From Jacaranda mimosifolia (lineage: Eukaryota > Streptophyta > Magnoliopsida > Lamiales > Bignoniaceae): a stretch of 64,000 nucleotides of DNA. Below are positions 13,464 through 26,237 of the stretch, piece by piece; position 1 is the first letter of the stretch, and the number at the start of each line of letters is the position of its first letter. The stretch covers positions 8,459,001 through 8,523,000 of the forward strand of contig CM032126.1 of assembly GCA_018894105.1 (NCBI GenBank), read 5' to 3'. Both the position numbers and the translations under genes were made by a program. The notes under the pieces were generated by a model. The model worked only from the letters and a program-made list of their open reading frames with translations, did not search any database and had not been told where the DNA came from.

Positions 13464-14123
13464 ATTATAATAGTGAAAAATGAAGAAAAAAAGAAATAAA
13501 AAAAGAACGATAAGGTGATTTTAGAAGGGAAAATTGCATCTTTTTTCCCTCTATGAAAATGGAAAAGAGAAAAAAGAATTCCTATGAAAAATGAATAGGC
13601 AAAAAAATTCCTTTGTGCTTTTGAAAATCATGCACACCGCCTCGCCCTCCTTATTTCCTGCAATTTAACCCTAATTTTGACATATAAAGACTATATTACC
13701 CTAAATTATTTCATATATCTTTAATTTATTTTTTTTTTCATATATTTTTATATATCTTATTTCATTCTCCTTGACACTAATTTTTTATTTTAAATTCAAA
13801 AAGGATTATTCTAATTTATTCATTATCATTTCTCTAATTTTTTTATTTTTTATTTTTTGTATAAATTTATATATAAATATGTAAATATATAGATATATAT
13901 ATATAAATTATTTAATAATATTTATGTTTATATTTATATTTTTGTATATAAATATACAAAATTTAATTATATATTATATATAAATATAAACATAAATACA
14001 TTCATATATTTATATATAAATATATGTATATATGTAAGTATATATTTAATAAATATATATGTATATATAAAAAATGTATTTATATATTTTATAGTTTTCT
14101 TACAGATATGAATTGATCTGAAC

Positions 14124-15620
14124 TAAGTCTATAAATGGGTATGGTATCACTCTACCCACACCAAACAAAAATACCATATATTCTATCCTACTCTAAAATA
14201 CTCAAAATGATGAGACCTAACCCTACCCTACCTTATCTAACCGAAGACCCATTAGGTTTAGTTTATTGAACTTATATTTTTAATGTATATATTAATTTTC
14301 TTAATATATACTAAAAATATTATTTGACATATGATAACAAAAAATTAAAAAAAACTTTTTCTATATTCAATTTAATTTAATTATTAAATTTAAATTAGTT
14401 AATATTTATTTTCAATTCTTCATTCATTAATAAAAAATTTATTAACAAAGTTTATTCATTAGCAAAATTAATTTTATTAACTATTTTTATAGAACATATT
14501 TATTCCACTATTAATTTAATATTATTAATTTTATTAATGAAAAATGTTCAACTATTGTTATTGCTATTCTAATTAAAAAAAAAATTGCTATCCCAATATA
14601 ATAACTTTATTAATTTTATTAATTTAGTTTAATTTTTAATAAAGAAAACTATTTAGTTGTTACTGTTTATTATGGATGAGAATAGGCTAGGCCGCCCATC
14701 AGGGGTACGATTTGGCCTATTTGAGACCTAGCCTGACTTAGCTTGTTTAATAAATAAATTAGGTTTAGGCTTTTAAAAAAATTTATTTAGTTAAAAATGT
14801 TATGTATAGGCTTTTAAAAAAATCTATAAAGCCTATCAAGTTGACCTATATAATTTAATTATATTATAATATATATTTAATTATTAATAATATTTATATA
14901 ATTAATTTTATATTTATGTTAATTAATTTTAATAATTTTATATAATTATATATTATGTTCTTAATTAATACACAACCATTTTATTTTAATTTTTTTGTTT
15001 AACTTATAATAATATTTGATTATACTTTTCTCTTTGTTAAGATAAGTGTATTATAATCACTAATTATTTTTGCTTAATATAAATTATAAAAATTTTAGTT
15101 CTATTAAGACCTATCAAAATCTTAACGTATTAAAAGCCTGAACCTATATAAAATTTAAGCCTAATAAAAATCTTAACTAAAATAGGTTTTTTTATGTTAG
15201 ACTTAGTCTTTGAAAAAAATCTAAGGAGGTTAGGCTAGTCCTTAAAAAAAATTAAAAAAAAAAAGTCTATGTCAGGTAATAGGCTACGCTTAAGCTTACA
15301 AAATATGCAACAGGCTTGGCATATTTACAGCAAAGCCTAGCCTAGCCTATTCCCACCCCTACTATTCATTTACATATTTATAATTTTTATATATAAAAGT
15401 TTATCATTAATATACATTTGATTTCGGTATAGACAACTTTTAAGTTCGTAGATTAAATTTAAGTATAAAGTAATGGGTAATTATAGGTATGGGTACATGG
15501 ATAATTTATGGGTATAACCCCTATTCATACCCATTATATTATCTTTAATAAGTACGGATACGGGTATGAGTACGATATTTTGGATCTAGGTAGGGTAATA
15601 CATACCCATTTACAGGCCTA
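14124..15620. mobile_element. hAT-like non-autonomous element (outer), interrupted by another element
   Basis: The ends are inverted repeats: left TAAGTCTATAAATGGG, right (reverse complement) TAGGCCTGTAAATGGG. The flanks ATCTGAAC (14116-14123) and ATTTGAAC (15621-15628) match at 7 of 8 bases, as for an old 8-bp duplication. The interior is non-coding and contains the separate element at 14672-15360. Confidence 0.65.
14672..15360. mobile_element. hAT-like non-autonomous element nested in 14124-15620
   Basis: The left end ATGGATGAGAATAGGC pairs with the right end, which reads AGGGGTGGGAATAGGC when reverse complemented. The possible flanks ACTGTTTA (14662-14669) and ACTATTCA (15361-15368) differ by two transitions, which suits an eroded 8-bp duplication. 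The body repeats AGGCTTTT/AAGCCTA motifs and has no coding capacity. Confidence 0.6.
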
Positions 15621-17135
15621 ATTTGAACTGTTAATTTTTTTCAAAGTATCCAATGGTAGATATTTAGGGGGCAAAATTGCGATTTAAGCAGTAAAACACA
15701 CAAAACAAGTTACACTTGCCGGGAATGGGTTAATTTGCTATGTTTTTAAAAGTATAAGGAGGGCATTATCTTTTTTTTTTTTTTTTTTTTCATAAGGAGG
15801 TATTTTGCCCTTTTTTTTTTTTTTTTTACAAGGGGGTAAAACTCAATTTATCCAATTTTAGAATATACATTTTAATTCACATATTAAATAATTCATCCAA
15901 ATTATTGATTGAAATCCATAATCCAGATGACCAGATAGCTTTCAAGTGGGGTCTTTGTTCATTGATTGAAATGAGATATGGTGATGGTCCATCATATCCA
16001 TGACTTCATTCATTCATTCAAGGATCTTAGTCCAGCAACAATCAAATATGTACCCTAGCTAGCCAGCACTCACCGCTCAGCTAAAATCATCAAATTTTAT
16101 TTTATTTTTTTCTTATAAATGATTCTTTTTCCATTTATACGTACCTATATGGCTTAAAAAGAGAAAAAATATTAGACACACTCACACATAAAAAAGCTAA
16201 TAAATACCGCAAATTTATTTATAATTTAAGGGGGGGAAAAAAGGCCTGTACCTATGAAATCGACAAACACAAAAAAATGTTGTCCTGTAAATACAAAGTT
16301 AAAAAATTATCAAAAAAGGTTGATTGGGGAGATGATCGAGGAGGTAGTGCCTTAAGGTTTTGTTTGTTTGTCATTTTTCAAAATATTTTTCAGCCCGTAT
16401 AATTTAAACAAATGAAATATTACAGTGATCAATCTCACTTTCCATAACATATAAAATTATTCCAAAATTATCCATTACTATTCATCCTAAAAAAGCACTC
16501 CCCAATACACACACACACACACACACATATGTATACCAATCATTCCACATATATATACACACATTTAATTAATATTAAAAAATTAATTTCACCCCACCAA
16601 CCTAATAAAAACTGACCGATATGATATTTATAATAAAATTTATTTATTTTCAAAATATTTTCAAATAAATAATTTTCTTTGGAAATATTTTTCACTCGCC
16701 CCTAAAACGAAGCCAGGCAACGTTTTCTATAATTCACCCAATTTGCATTCAAATAAAGCTTATGTTGGTATTTATTCTATTGATAGAGTATGCATAGTTG
16801 AACTAGTTAGATAATAGAATATGGTTGGGCGCATATGTATAACGTATAAGCAATCATTGTCGCATAACAGTGGCTTTTTTATTGGTACTTGAAGGCCCAT
16901 GGGGCGTGGGATATGAAACACACATATCATGGCAATGGCATTTTGTTGTGGATAAAAGTGAAAGTGAAGTGACTTTGTATGATACTTCCATTCATTCATT
17001 CATTCATATACATATGCAGTCTCGTCATTTCTGGTGATTATTAGCTTAGGTCATCTCATGCATTTTTGTGTCTTCCTCTGATAATTACTCGTCCACGCTA
17101 TTCACTCTATTAATAACATTGAGTTCGACAATCTG

Positions 17136-17480
17136 GGGCCCGACCCGGCCACATTTTGTTTTCATTTTCAAATTTTATTTTCATATTTCTTTATTATTTA
17201 AAAATAAAAACTCATTACTTTATATATATTTTCTTTCAATATATTTTTATTTTTATTTTTATTTTTATTTAAAAAAATATTGTCCGATAGCCTATTTGTC
17301 TTTTTTCTCTATTATAATTATTATTATTTCTCTCCCCCTACAACATATTAAATTTAATGTAATAATTACTTTTCCAACATTCTATCCAAATACAAACTCA
17401 TTTTTACTAACTAACTTTTTAAATTTTAAAAATAATAAAAATAAAAAATGAGAATGAAAATAAAACCAAACGGCCCTAAA
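17136..17480. mobile_element. MITE, CCCGTTTGG family copy
   Basis: The right end reads AAAACCAAACGGCCC. Its body resembles the copies at 55543, 62944 and 63447, sharing a TTTCTCTCTATTAT-like block, TCTATCCAAATACAAA and ACTAACTTTTTAAATTTTA in the same order. The left end is eroded. No protein is encoded; the 127-codon frame at 17068-17451 is low-complexity. Confidence 0.55.
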
Positions 17481-18184
17481 CCTTTCATTTTCATATCTAT
17501 GTTGGTTTTAGGAAGGACCCATATTCCAACCTCTTTTAATTAACTTGTGACTTTAATTTTCATAACAAGATGTTATTAGAAATAATATCATAATTGGTAG
17601 CTTCAGATTAACATTGTATCCATTTCATCCATAACAACTTGCACAAATTAGGTAGTTCATCAATCTTGTTTTCCTTTGTTTTTGCACAATAAAACATTGA
17701 AGAAATTAGCATATGAAATTGGAAGGGATTTCAGAAATTGGTCGTAAGCTGAGATTTTTTGGGGATCTTAAAATTTGACAGGTAAGAGATAGATTTTATA
17801 CCTTCTCTAAAATTGGGAGCTCTGTAAATTAAGTAGGGTTTTTCATTTTGGAGTAGATTGTTATTAATTAATTGAGTAGTAAAAATTTCATCTTAAAGGG
17901 CCATTGAATTGGGGATTTCATAGGTGTAAATTAGAAAGAAAAAAAAATGAAAAAACAAGAAAAATATGAAAGGAAGATGAATTAGGGCTTTTGAATTGGG
18001 GATGAATGCCGTTTTTCTATCTTCAAATTTTAGGTTATGGAATAAGTAAGCTGCACATGCTCTTTCCAGTGGAAATTCAGACCAACAACAAATTCTGGGA
18101 CCCAATGTTCCAGTGTTCACATACACATATAGAAATCTGTTTTAATTTAATTTTGACGTGCCTACTCCAATTTAGCAAGTCATT

Positions 18185-18588
18185 TAGAGGGTGTTTGGCT
18201 AAATTAATGTGAAAAGTTCATGAGTTCTTATATTTCTGTAAGATATTTTTCAAATTTATAAAATACTAAATTTTATTTCTAGATTAATTAAATCATTGAA
18301 CTAGTGTACGTGGATAAAATAAAATTTTGAAACTAGTAAGATGTTGGTATTATTAATTTTTTAATTGAAATAATTAAAATTAAAAGAACTTATTAGGATA
18401 TTGAAAATAAGTTAGAAACTTCTTACTTTATTTAATTAAAAGAGTTTATAAGATGCTAAGATCTTATTTTAAATTCTTTTAAACTCCTTTTTATGAAAAT
18501 TTACCTAATATTTTCTAACATCTTATAAATTTTTAAACATCTTATAAAATATTTTCAAAAACTTATAAACTTACCCAAACATCCTTTC
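18185..18588. mobile_element. Short foldback element (GGATGTTTGGGT family)
   Basis: The left end AGAGGGTGTTTGGCTAAATT pairs with the right end, which reads GAAAGGATGTTTGGGTAAGT when reverse complemented. The interior repeats ACTTATAA/TTATAAGT motifs. It resembles the element at 974-1345. The target duplication is unclear. Confidence 0.5.
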
Positions 18589-21500
18589 ATCTAATCCAAA
18601 GATCATCAAGATTTAAAAAATATCTTAAGCAGTGCAACCTATCTTGTAAGATTATGATTCCTTAAGGTCTATGCCTGTAGATACCTTCTCTCCCATTCAT
18701 TCTAGGAGACGGCTTACTTATCGTATAGTTAAGTGGCTTTATCCATCTTTAATTTCGTTGCTTGTTGTTTTGTCAAGTTCAATAATATTGCTTATCTTAT
18801 AGTAAGTTTTACAAATTCAACATCAGTTGGAAAAAAATAATTTTTGGTGTTTTCTTTAACTTGAAACTCAAAGTGCTCAAATTAATTGTGTTGATGGCGA
18901 GTTTTTATCTTCACAAATGATTGAATCTAGTAATTCAAGGGAAAGAATGCATCAGGTAGACTTGGCCTACATTAATAAGAATCCACCTTAATTGTATTAT
19001 TACTTCGATTGAAGATCAATACGATTGATCTAATATTTCATTGTATTTAGTACCTCAATTGGTGAGGAACTACATCAAATTTAAAGAATTGAATGTGTAC
19101 ATATATGAATAAATATATAACTTTTTTTTTTTTTTGGTGAGCTATAAAAAATAAAAAATATTTATTGCAACTACTCGAAAGTTAAAGGACTAAAAGTAAA
19201 AATTTTGCTTCACGAAAACGTTCGAGTGGCCTATTGGGTACAGCAGAATGGTCAGAAGAGTATAGCAGTAAGGGATTGATTAATTGATATATTTAGATGT
19301 TAAAAAAATTGCATAATTTGCAACGATGTGATCTTAATATTAAGTTGTTTCTTTGGAATGTTGTTGAAAAGGTTAAATAGCTAACAGAAAGTGTACAATC
19401 ACGAAGATTTTTCACCTTTTCCAATTATTATTATTAATTAAAGATAATTTGTTTTTCTTTTTAAAATTATTTTATACTTTTGTGAGTAAGTCAACCTTAT
19501 TTCATGGTTGTCAGTAAATATTTGATAATCTGTTTATAATCTTTTTTGGTGGAAGAGGGATGGTGGTACATTACTTTTTTTTTTTTTTTTTTTTTCAAAA
19601 ATGAAATTTAATCATTTTCTAGTAATTATAAAATGATTTATAAAACCCTTCTACATTTATGGATGAAGGAATGAGATCTCATAAATGTCTCATAGAGTAT
19701 GCACCAAATAAGTCCAAATAAAACATAGTCAATGCTATTTTAGAATAAAACTTAAATTAAAACGATCACATGTTCATTTATGTGATTAAATACTTAATAG
19801 TGCATCTTACTCCAAATAAATAAAAAAATAAAAAGAAAAAAAGAAAACTTCATATGATAGTTTTATGCTATTTATTAAAAGTAATTCTATTAGCTTCTTT
19901 TCTTTTCCAATTTTATTTATAATACAAATTATTTGAGTATTGAATTATTGTTCAAAGTGGGACATAACAAACAGGACAATTGCCAATTTGCCATCAAGTG
20001 CATGCCTTGATCATATATGGCATTGCCAATTGTTTCAAAATAAATGTTTTTTAGGTTTAAATTCAGCACTTCCATCAATGCCATTGAATTATTGGTTGAT
20101 TCAATCGTCCTTACTCAGAAATAGGTTAAAAAAAAATTATTTAGATATATATATATATATTGCATTACCATTACTTTTTTCATATTATCATTTTTTTATT
20201 GATGATTTCTTGATCACGACCAACTACAACTAAAATTACATTAGAAAAACGTTTTCACATTATACAACTTTCTTAAAAATAGTAAATTTTCATAAAGCTG
20301 AAATTTAGTTGCCATTCAAATACAAATAGCTTCATCTAATAAATCTTCTTTTTAAAAATAAAAAATCAGAAATGCTGCGCATACCAATGAGAGACCATGT
20401 GTTATTTTTTTTTTTTTTGTTGTTGTGATTGACTAACAATTTTTAAAGAAGACGTTAGTAATTTTATTTGTATATAATGCAAGGTTGTTCGGTGTTGGTC
20501 GCTTCATCATTCTTGATCTAAAAAATATTGATATTTTAAATATATTCATATAAATTGATTATAATAAACAATTTTGATACTCCGGCAGCATAAAGAAATA
20601 TTTGAATTTTTTTATTTTTTTTTTAAACGGGGGATTCTTTTTATTCTCCCAAAAAGGAGCCTTGTTGAGAGAGCTAGCAAAGTGTATATGACGAAAGCAA
20701 ATCTATGCAAATTTTATTTTTACCCAATACTGTAAAAACGAGGATCATAAAGTACAGTTAACAGCACAGTCAAATTTAAAACTTATTAGCAGCTCTCCTT
20801 TCTCCTTCTCACTTTTTATCTATCTGTATCTGTATTCTGTATCTCTCACTCTTTCAATCCATCCATCCATTCATCCATGCATGCCATCCTACAAAGCAGT
20901 CACGTGTGCTCTGTGGTACGGCGTCGTGCTTTTCGCCCCCCCACACTCTGCCACCGCCTGCACATCTCTGCAACACACAACATTTACATTTCACACACTA
21001 ACACACTCCACTGCGTGTGAAAGGAAAGTAACAGAGCTCTTACTTTAACGTCTCAACTTTGTAGTAGCAGCAGCAGCATATGTTTTTCCACCCTCCCTCA
21101 ACACCGTATGTCCTCCTTTGCAGCCTTTTTCACTATTAGCATCGCCATCATTGTTCAAAAAAGCAATCTTTTTCATCCCATTATAGCCCACTTTTTACTC
21201 TCCCCACCATTTTAAAAAAACAATAAATTAAAATCTGGGCTGTCATTAATTCTTTAAAAAGTTTTTTTTTTCCCCCCACTGTTTTCTTCATTAAATCAAT
21301 GCCCAGCTGCAGACAAGTGTGGGATGAAATAAATGGACCTCATTTATTCATTGAGGCAGGCATTTATTTATTTGTTCTGTACATAGTCATGTATGTATGT
21401 ATATGTACAGTTGCAACGCAATAGTATCGTTTGCTAGCTTTGTTCTGTCAATGGCTCTGGCGATAGTTGTTGTGTGACAGAACTTTTGGGGGCCTGGACC

Positions 21501-21797
21501 CCTGTAATTATCCCAAAGAGTCAGAAAAACTCAGTAATTATTTCCTCTGTCTTCTTTTCCTTATTGTAACTTTCCGTTTTCTTCCCCATACCCATACCTA
21601 ACAGCATTTCCTCTCTCCGCTCCCTCTCTTACTCTGTTTCTGCGGGGTCTATGTGTGTTTGTCTCTGAATCTTTAATTTCGTACCGCTAGGAATAAAATT
21701 TACCCATTTGAGCCAATTTGGGCACTCTTTCTTTATGCTTCTTGTATGATTACATGAGTATAGGTTGAGTTTAAGGGTGTAAAAAGATCTTGGAGAA

Positions 21798-23823
21798 ATG
21801 GCTGGTGTAAGGGGCAATGCTGCAGTCCCGTCACTGCCGCCGCCGCGGCCCAAGTCGCCGCCGGAGTATCCAGATTTGTATGGAAAGCGGAGGGAGTTGG
21901 CCAAAGTCCAGATGCTGGAGAGGGAAATTGGTTTTCTCGAGGTGAGTTTAAGGGTAACTATTAAGTTTGATTATGCTATTGCTGGCATCTTATTCACTGT
22001 TCAACTCGTTCTGTTTCAGTTCTTTGTGAGCGCAAGTAGACTTTCTCTTAGTTCAATTCATTTTTAGTTTGGAGAATATTGGAATTAGATTTCATGAATT
22101 CTTGTTAAATTAGTTCTTCAAAACTTAATTCTTGCAAAAATTCCAAGGAACTGAGTTAAGAATATAGTGATTCCCCGCAATTTCACCTGCATTTTTTCTT
22201 TTTTTAACTTTGACATAAGTTCTATGTAAGTCTTTTTTTTATTTATTACTTTGTGTGTTTTTGCATTTGGTTATGGTTGCTGACTGATGATCTTTCAGCT
22301 TATTTTAATTCTTTGGTGTAGGTAGGTGGGAAAGAGACTTGAAATGAGAACTCATTTTTATCGCATAAGTGATGGCTCCTACTGTGGTTTATTTGAAAAT
22401 ACCTGATATTTTTGTAGACTGTGTCATGCCATTCTGGCACCTGGAGCCCAATGCAGATTATTTATATTATGCAACTTGAGTTTGAATGTTTGCTTTTTAA
22501 AAGTTTGGACCACTTCCTTCATCAAGCAATTTCCTCGTAAAGATTAATTAACATTTCCAACAAAGGATTACATCTTATTTACTAACTAGAAGTTCAAATA
22601 TTCGTTAAATCGGCAACTTGCGTGAGATGCAGAATCTTGGGATTCTTGTTTGAGTCTCAACCTGTTACTTAAATCAAAATGGTTGGTGAACTTTTGCGAG
22701 TCATGAGAAGTATTGATATGTTTCCTCCAGTTTCATTCCTCTGCCTGATTGCAATGCGGTAATGATTTACAAGCAACATTTTTCCTTACCAACAATTTTA
22801 TAGGTATCTAGAAAACAAATATCCAACATTGTCTGCTCTTCTGCATTGAAGATGTAGTGAAATTCAATAATATTCAATTATAGATTTGATGGAAATTTTG
22901 TTGTTGAGCAGGAAGAATTGAAATCCATTGAGTGCCTTCCACCGGCATCAAGATCCTGTAAAGAGTACGTTATTCTATTAACTTTCAAGAATCCTTTGGA
23001 AAGAAGACATCAACCAAGTTTTATATAGTTTTTAATTCCTCCAATTATGCCAATCATGCTCCTATCTCATCATGAATTTGCAGTTAAAAAATGAATATTT
23101 GAACTTGCAGGGTGGCAGATTTTGTAACAGGAAATCCAGATCCTCTAATACCTACGTAAGAACAGAAACTGCTTCTCTTTTCTATGCATTTGATGAATAA
23201 TGCTGAGTTTTAATTTGTTTTATCTTTTTCTATCTTTTCGTCCTTGATAGCAGAACCAAGAAGATTCACCGATCATGTCGCTTCTGGGAATGGCTCTGGT
23301 ACCAACCTCTCAAACTGTTTACTTCAATTTAAGTGCTATTTTGTCAAGATTTCTTTTTCATGAAACTTCTAAGAACTCCGGCTTTAAGGGGGGAAATACT
23401 TTCTTTTAACATGAGTTACCCGTTTGGTGCAGTGGAATATCCTGTTTCGACATGTCATGGATCTGCTGTTGTAGCTGCAAGCCTCATCTTGAGATGCCAC
23501 GCTGCAGTGGCTGCTGTGATTGCTGTTGCGACTGCGAGAGCATTAATATATGTAATAATTGTTGCAGCCAGCCATGTTTGAAGTGCCGAATGCCCAAGTG
23601 CCGCCAGTGTTTCTCCTGCTGGAATAGCAAATGCTTTAAGAAGTTGAAATGTAGCCTGAATTGCTGCTGTAGCTGCTGGTGCTGCGTACGCCCCAAGTGT
23701 CCTTCCTGCCCAACTTGCTCTTGCATACCCAACTGTACATGTTGTTATCCTAAATGTCCTAACTTAAATATATGTTCATGTTGTCACAAAAGCTGCTGCT
23801 GCCCTTGCTACTTTTGTTATTAA
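21798..23823 (+). CDS. AGG3: Type C heterotrimeric G-protein gamma subunit (AGG3/GS3/DEP1 class), 225 aa
   Basis: Five exons join cleanly: 21798-21941, 22912-22964, 23111-23155, 23254-23298 and 23433-23823, giving 225 residues. After a proline-rich start comes a coiled-coil G-gamma-like helix (about 28-55, [17 protein letters not shown]), then NPDPLIP at 74-80 and a tryptophan pair (FWEWL, 91-95). From residue 96 the tail is cysteine-dense, about 45 Cys in 130 residues, and ends CYFCY with no CaaX prenylation box. This is the layout of type C gamma subunits (Arabidopsis AGG3, rice GS3 and DEP1). They dimerise with G-beta at the plasma membrane and influence organ and seed size and ABA responses. 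Exon 4 has a tandem TAG-CAG acceptor that could add one arginine. It is the only plus-strand gene among the five. Confidence 0.93.
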
Positions 23824-24221
23824 TATAACTTTTACTCAATATAAAGTATGCTTGGATCACTGTGAGTGCAGTTTTTTCCTTTCTGGATCTCTCTTATTTT
23901 TGGCAGGTGACAGAATCTAGTGAGTGATTATTAGAGGTCTCGTCAGTCTTCGAAAAGCAAAATTTGTCTATAGTTAAGCCCAAGTTAGATTTGGCCTTGA
24001 CCCGACTCATTTTTAAAAGATAACAATTTGATATTGGGTTGATCCATTGCTAGCTAGGGGAAAATATATTCAAATATAACTTGGGCCGCAGGGAAAAATT
24101 CACTTTGTCATGTGATTAGTTTGTTTATGACTAATTTTTTGTATATGATTAATTAATATATCTTAGTAAGAAGTTATCTATTCGATATTCCAAAAGTTGC
24201 TTCGGCCAAGGTTATAGGTTG

Positions 24222-24449
24222 GGGTTTCCTAGAGTTCCGTACCCATGGTTCTAACTTGTCATCACGTATTTATTTTTTAATCGTTGTTATCAGTTTGATT
24301 TAATTCACACTTTCGAACCATCATAAAGTGAAAAACCATGGTTCTTCAATGGAACCATCTTCTTTTAAAATTAAATTATAAAAATAAAATAAAAATCATT
24401 ACTCTTCCAACTCTCAATGACTAAATTAACCTTATTAATTTTAATAAAT
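24222..24449 (+). repeat. Left terminal inverted repeat of the Mutator-like element
   Basis: This arm matches the reverse complement of 25430-25665 over nearly its full length with scattered mismatches and small gaps. Shared blocks include CCGTACCCAT, TTCTAACTTGTCATCACGTA, GTTGTTATCAGTTTGATTTA, CCATGGTTCTTCAATG and TCAATGACTAAATTAACC. Confidence 0.85.
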
Positions 24450-25429
24450 TAAAAACCCTCTTTTCCTAATATTAAATCCTAATTCAATCAAAAGAAAATA
24501 AAAAAAATTAAATAAACCCTAAGAGACGAATTCAATCAGAAAAAAATCAGGAAAAATTCATTATAAAAAGGCATCGATTTCCTTCTCCTAAAATTAAACC
24601 CTAATTCAATCAAAAGAAAATCAGTAAAAATTCATTGTAAAAGGGCACCGATTTTCTTCTGATTGCATTCATTGTAAATGAACATAGAATTAATATTATT
24701 ATTAATATAATCTTTATTGTTATTATTAATATATTACTAACTATATAATTAATATTAATTATAAAAACAACACCATTAATGATATTAATATATATATACA
24801 CATATTTATATAACTATATATATTATATACATATATACATACACAGATATACATATATATACATCCCAGCACCCACCCACCACCAGCCCTATCTACGGCC
24901 GCCGACCGCTGGTCCCCAAACCCCCACCGCCGATTGGCCCCCAAACCCCCACCGCCGATTGGCCCCCCCACAAGCACGCGACTGGCCATCAGCCATGGCA
25001 GTCGTGAGCCAGGTGGCCATTGGCCGCCTGAACAGGCTCGCCATGGCCACGCAGCCGCCTAGAAGTTTGGCAGCCATGGCAGCCACCGTGAACTTTCAGG
25101 CATTGGCCTCCGCCGCAAGCTTCCAAGCACCGCGCCTGGAAGCTCACCCGCCATGGCCAGCTAGGCTGGCCTTGGGGTGGGGTGGGAAAGGTAGGGGCTG
25201 GATTCTTTTTTCCTTTTTTTTTTTATTTTTTTTTATTTTTATAAATTTTAATTTATTTATTTCTTTATTTATATAAAAAAAATTAATTAAATTATTTTGA
25301 TTGTGTAAGATAAAATCATGTGGTTACATGGTAGAATATTTTTTTTATTGTTAACTTAGAAAATAATTATAAATTATATATATGTATACAAATATATGTG
25401 TACATTTATGTGTATATATAAATATATTT

Positions 25430-25665
25430 ATTAAAATTAATAAGGTTAATTTAGTCATTGAGTATTGAAAGAGTAATAATTTTTATTTTATTTTTTATAA
25501 TTTAATTTTAAAAAAAGATGGTTCTATGGAAGTATCATTGAAGAACCATGGTTCTTCACTTTATGATGATTCGAAGGTGATGATTAAATCAAACTGATAA
25601 CAACAGTTAAAAAATGGGTACGTGATGACAAGTTAGAACTATGGGTACGGGACCCTAGAAAACCC
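25430..25665 (-). repeat. Right terminal inverted repeat of the Mutator-like element
   Basis: Reverse-complement partner of 24222-24449. It is slightly longer through small insertions, for example in the segment before CCATAGAACCATC. It is followed by the 9-bp duplication AGGTTATAG at 25667-25675. Confidence 0.85.
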
Positions 25666-25675
25666 GAGGTTATAG

Positions 25676-26237
25676 ACTCTTAGAATGCAATAGTGCCTAA
25701 GATATTTAAGGACATCATAAATTTGTTAATGCTTGAAACATTCATGACTATTTAGTTCCATTAAGAAGCTAGCCACATAGGTCAAGGAATTCTTACTGTG
25801 CATAGCTAGTTAGTAGGGTGAAGTTTCATTTGTAAACAGGCGATCTTTCTTATATTAATTTTTAAAAGCATCCCGAAAGAGGGACCAGACCATCGACCAC
25901 AAACTAAATGAAGATTTGAATTTGCATAGCAATCTGCAAAGTAGGCTAACAAAAGGAAGAAAAATAAAACCCATATATAGGACATCCATGTTTCTAGGTT
26001 TTTGTTGTATTTGGGCCCAAATTCAGTTAAAAGTTCCCGCTAAACCAAAGAAGATAGGCCAATTCTGGCATGGGAGGATGCCCAGTTCCACTGCATTAAC
26101 TTCACGAAGACATGAAATCAACTTTCGAGAACATAGTATTTGCAAATACTGTCCGAGATTCCTAAATTAGCCCATTAGGCCACCCGCTGCCCATGACTGG
26201 AGTGCATAAGGTTGAGGACTAACAACATGAAATAATC
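25676..26237. other. Spacer and 3' region of the subtilase gene
   Basis: The part near 26237 should be the 3' untranslated region of the minus-strand subtilase. The 84-codon plus-strand frame at 25916-26170 has no recognisable domain. Confidence 0.5.

Larger units (their letters stand above)
15621..21797. other. Intergenic spacer and 5' region of the G-gamma gene
   Basis: No gene is supported. The stretch holds T runs (15770-15790, 15811-15828, 19577-19595), a CA run (16507-16526) and two short foldback elements (17136-17480 and 18185-18588). The last kilobase before 21797 is less AT-rich, with pyrimidine-rich patches near 20805-20870 and 21606-21640. It is the likely promoter and leader of the plus-strand G-gamma gene. 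I could not pick a TATA box with confidence. The stretch at 18600-19100 is less AT-rich but I could not assign it. Confidence 0.55.
24218..25666. mobile_element. Non-autonomous Mutator-like element with GC-rich core
   Basis: Long terminal inverted repeats (24222-24449 and 25430-25665) bound about 1.45 kb. The 9-mer AGGTTATAG flanks both sides (24209-24217 and 25667-25675). Long inverted repeats plus a 9-bp duplication are the signature of Mutator-like elements. No transposase is present. The centre, about 24866-25200, is strongly GC-rich against an AT-rich frame and carries CCGCCGATTGG twice at a 25-bp period and several GCCATGGC motifs. It could be captured host sequence (Pack-MULE) or low-complexity expansion; I do not recognise its source. 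Confidence 0.75.

Noticed and set aside
17068..17451. 127-codon plus-strand frame
   Set aside because: It reads through a MITE and is almost only Phe, Ile, Leu, Asn and Lys from AT-rich DNA.
18600..19100. Possible copia-like retrotransposon fragment
   Set aside because: A few suggestive translated words only; no reverse transcriptase or RNase H motif could be read in any frame.
24779..25276. 165-codon frame in the Mutator-like element as a gene
   Set aside because: The ends are Tyr/Ile-rich translations of TA repeats and Phe-rich T runs; the middle is low complexity. Kept only as possible captured sequence.
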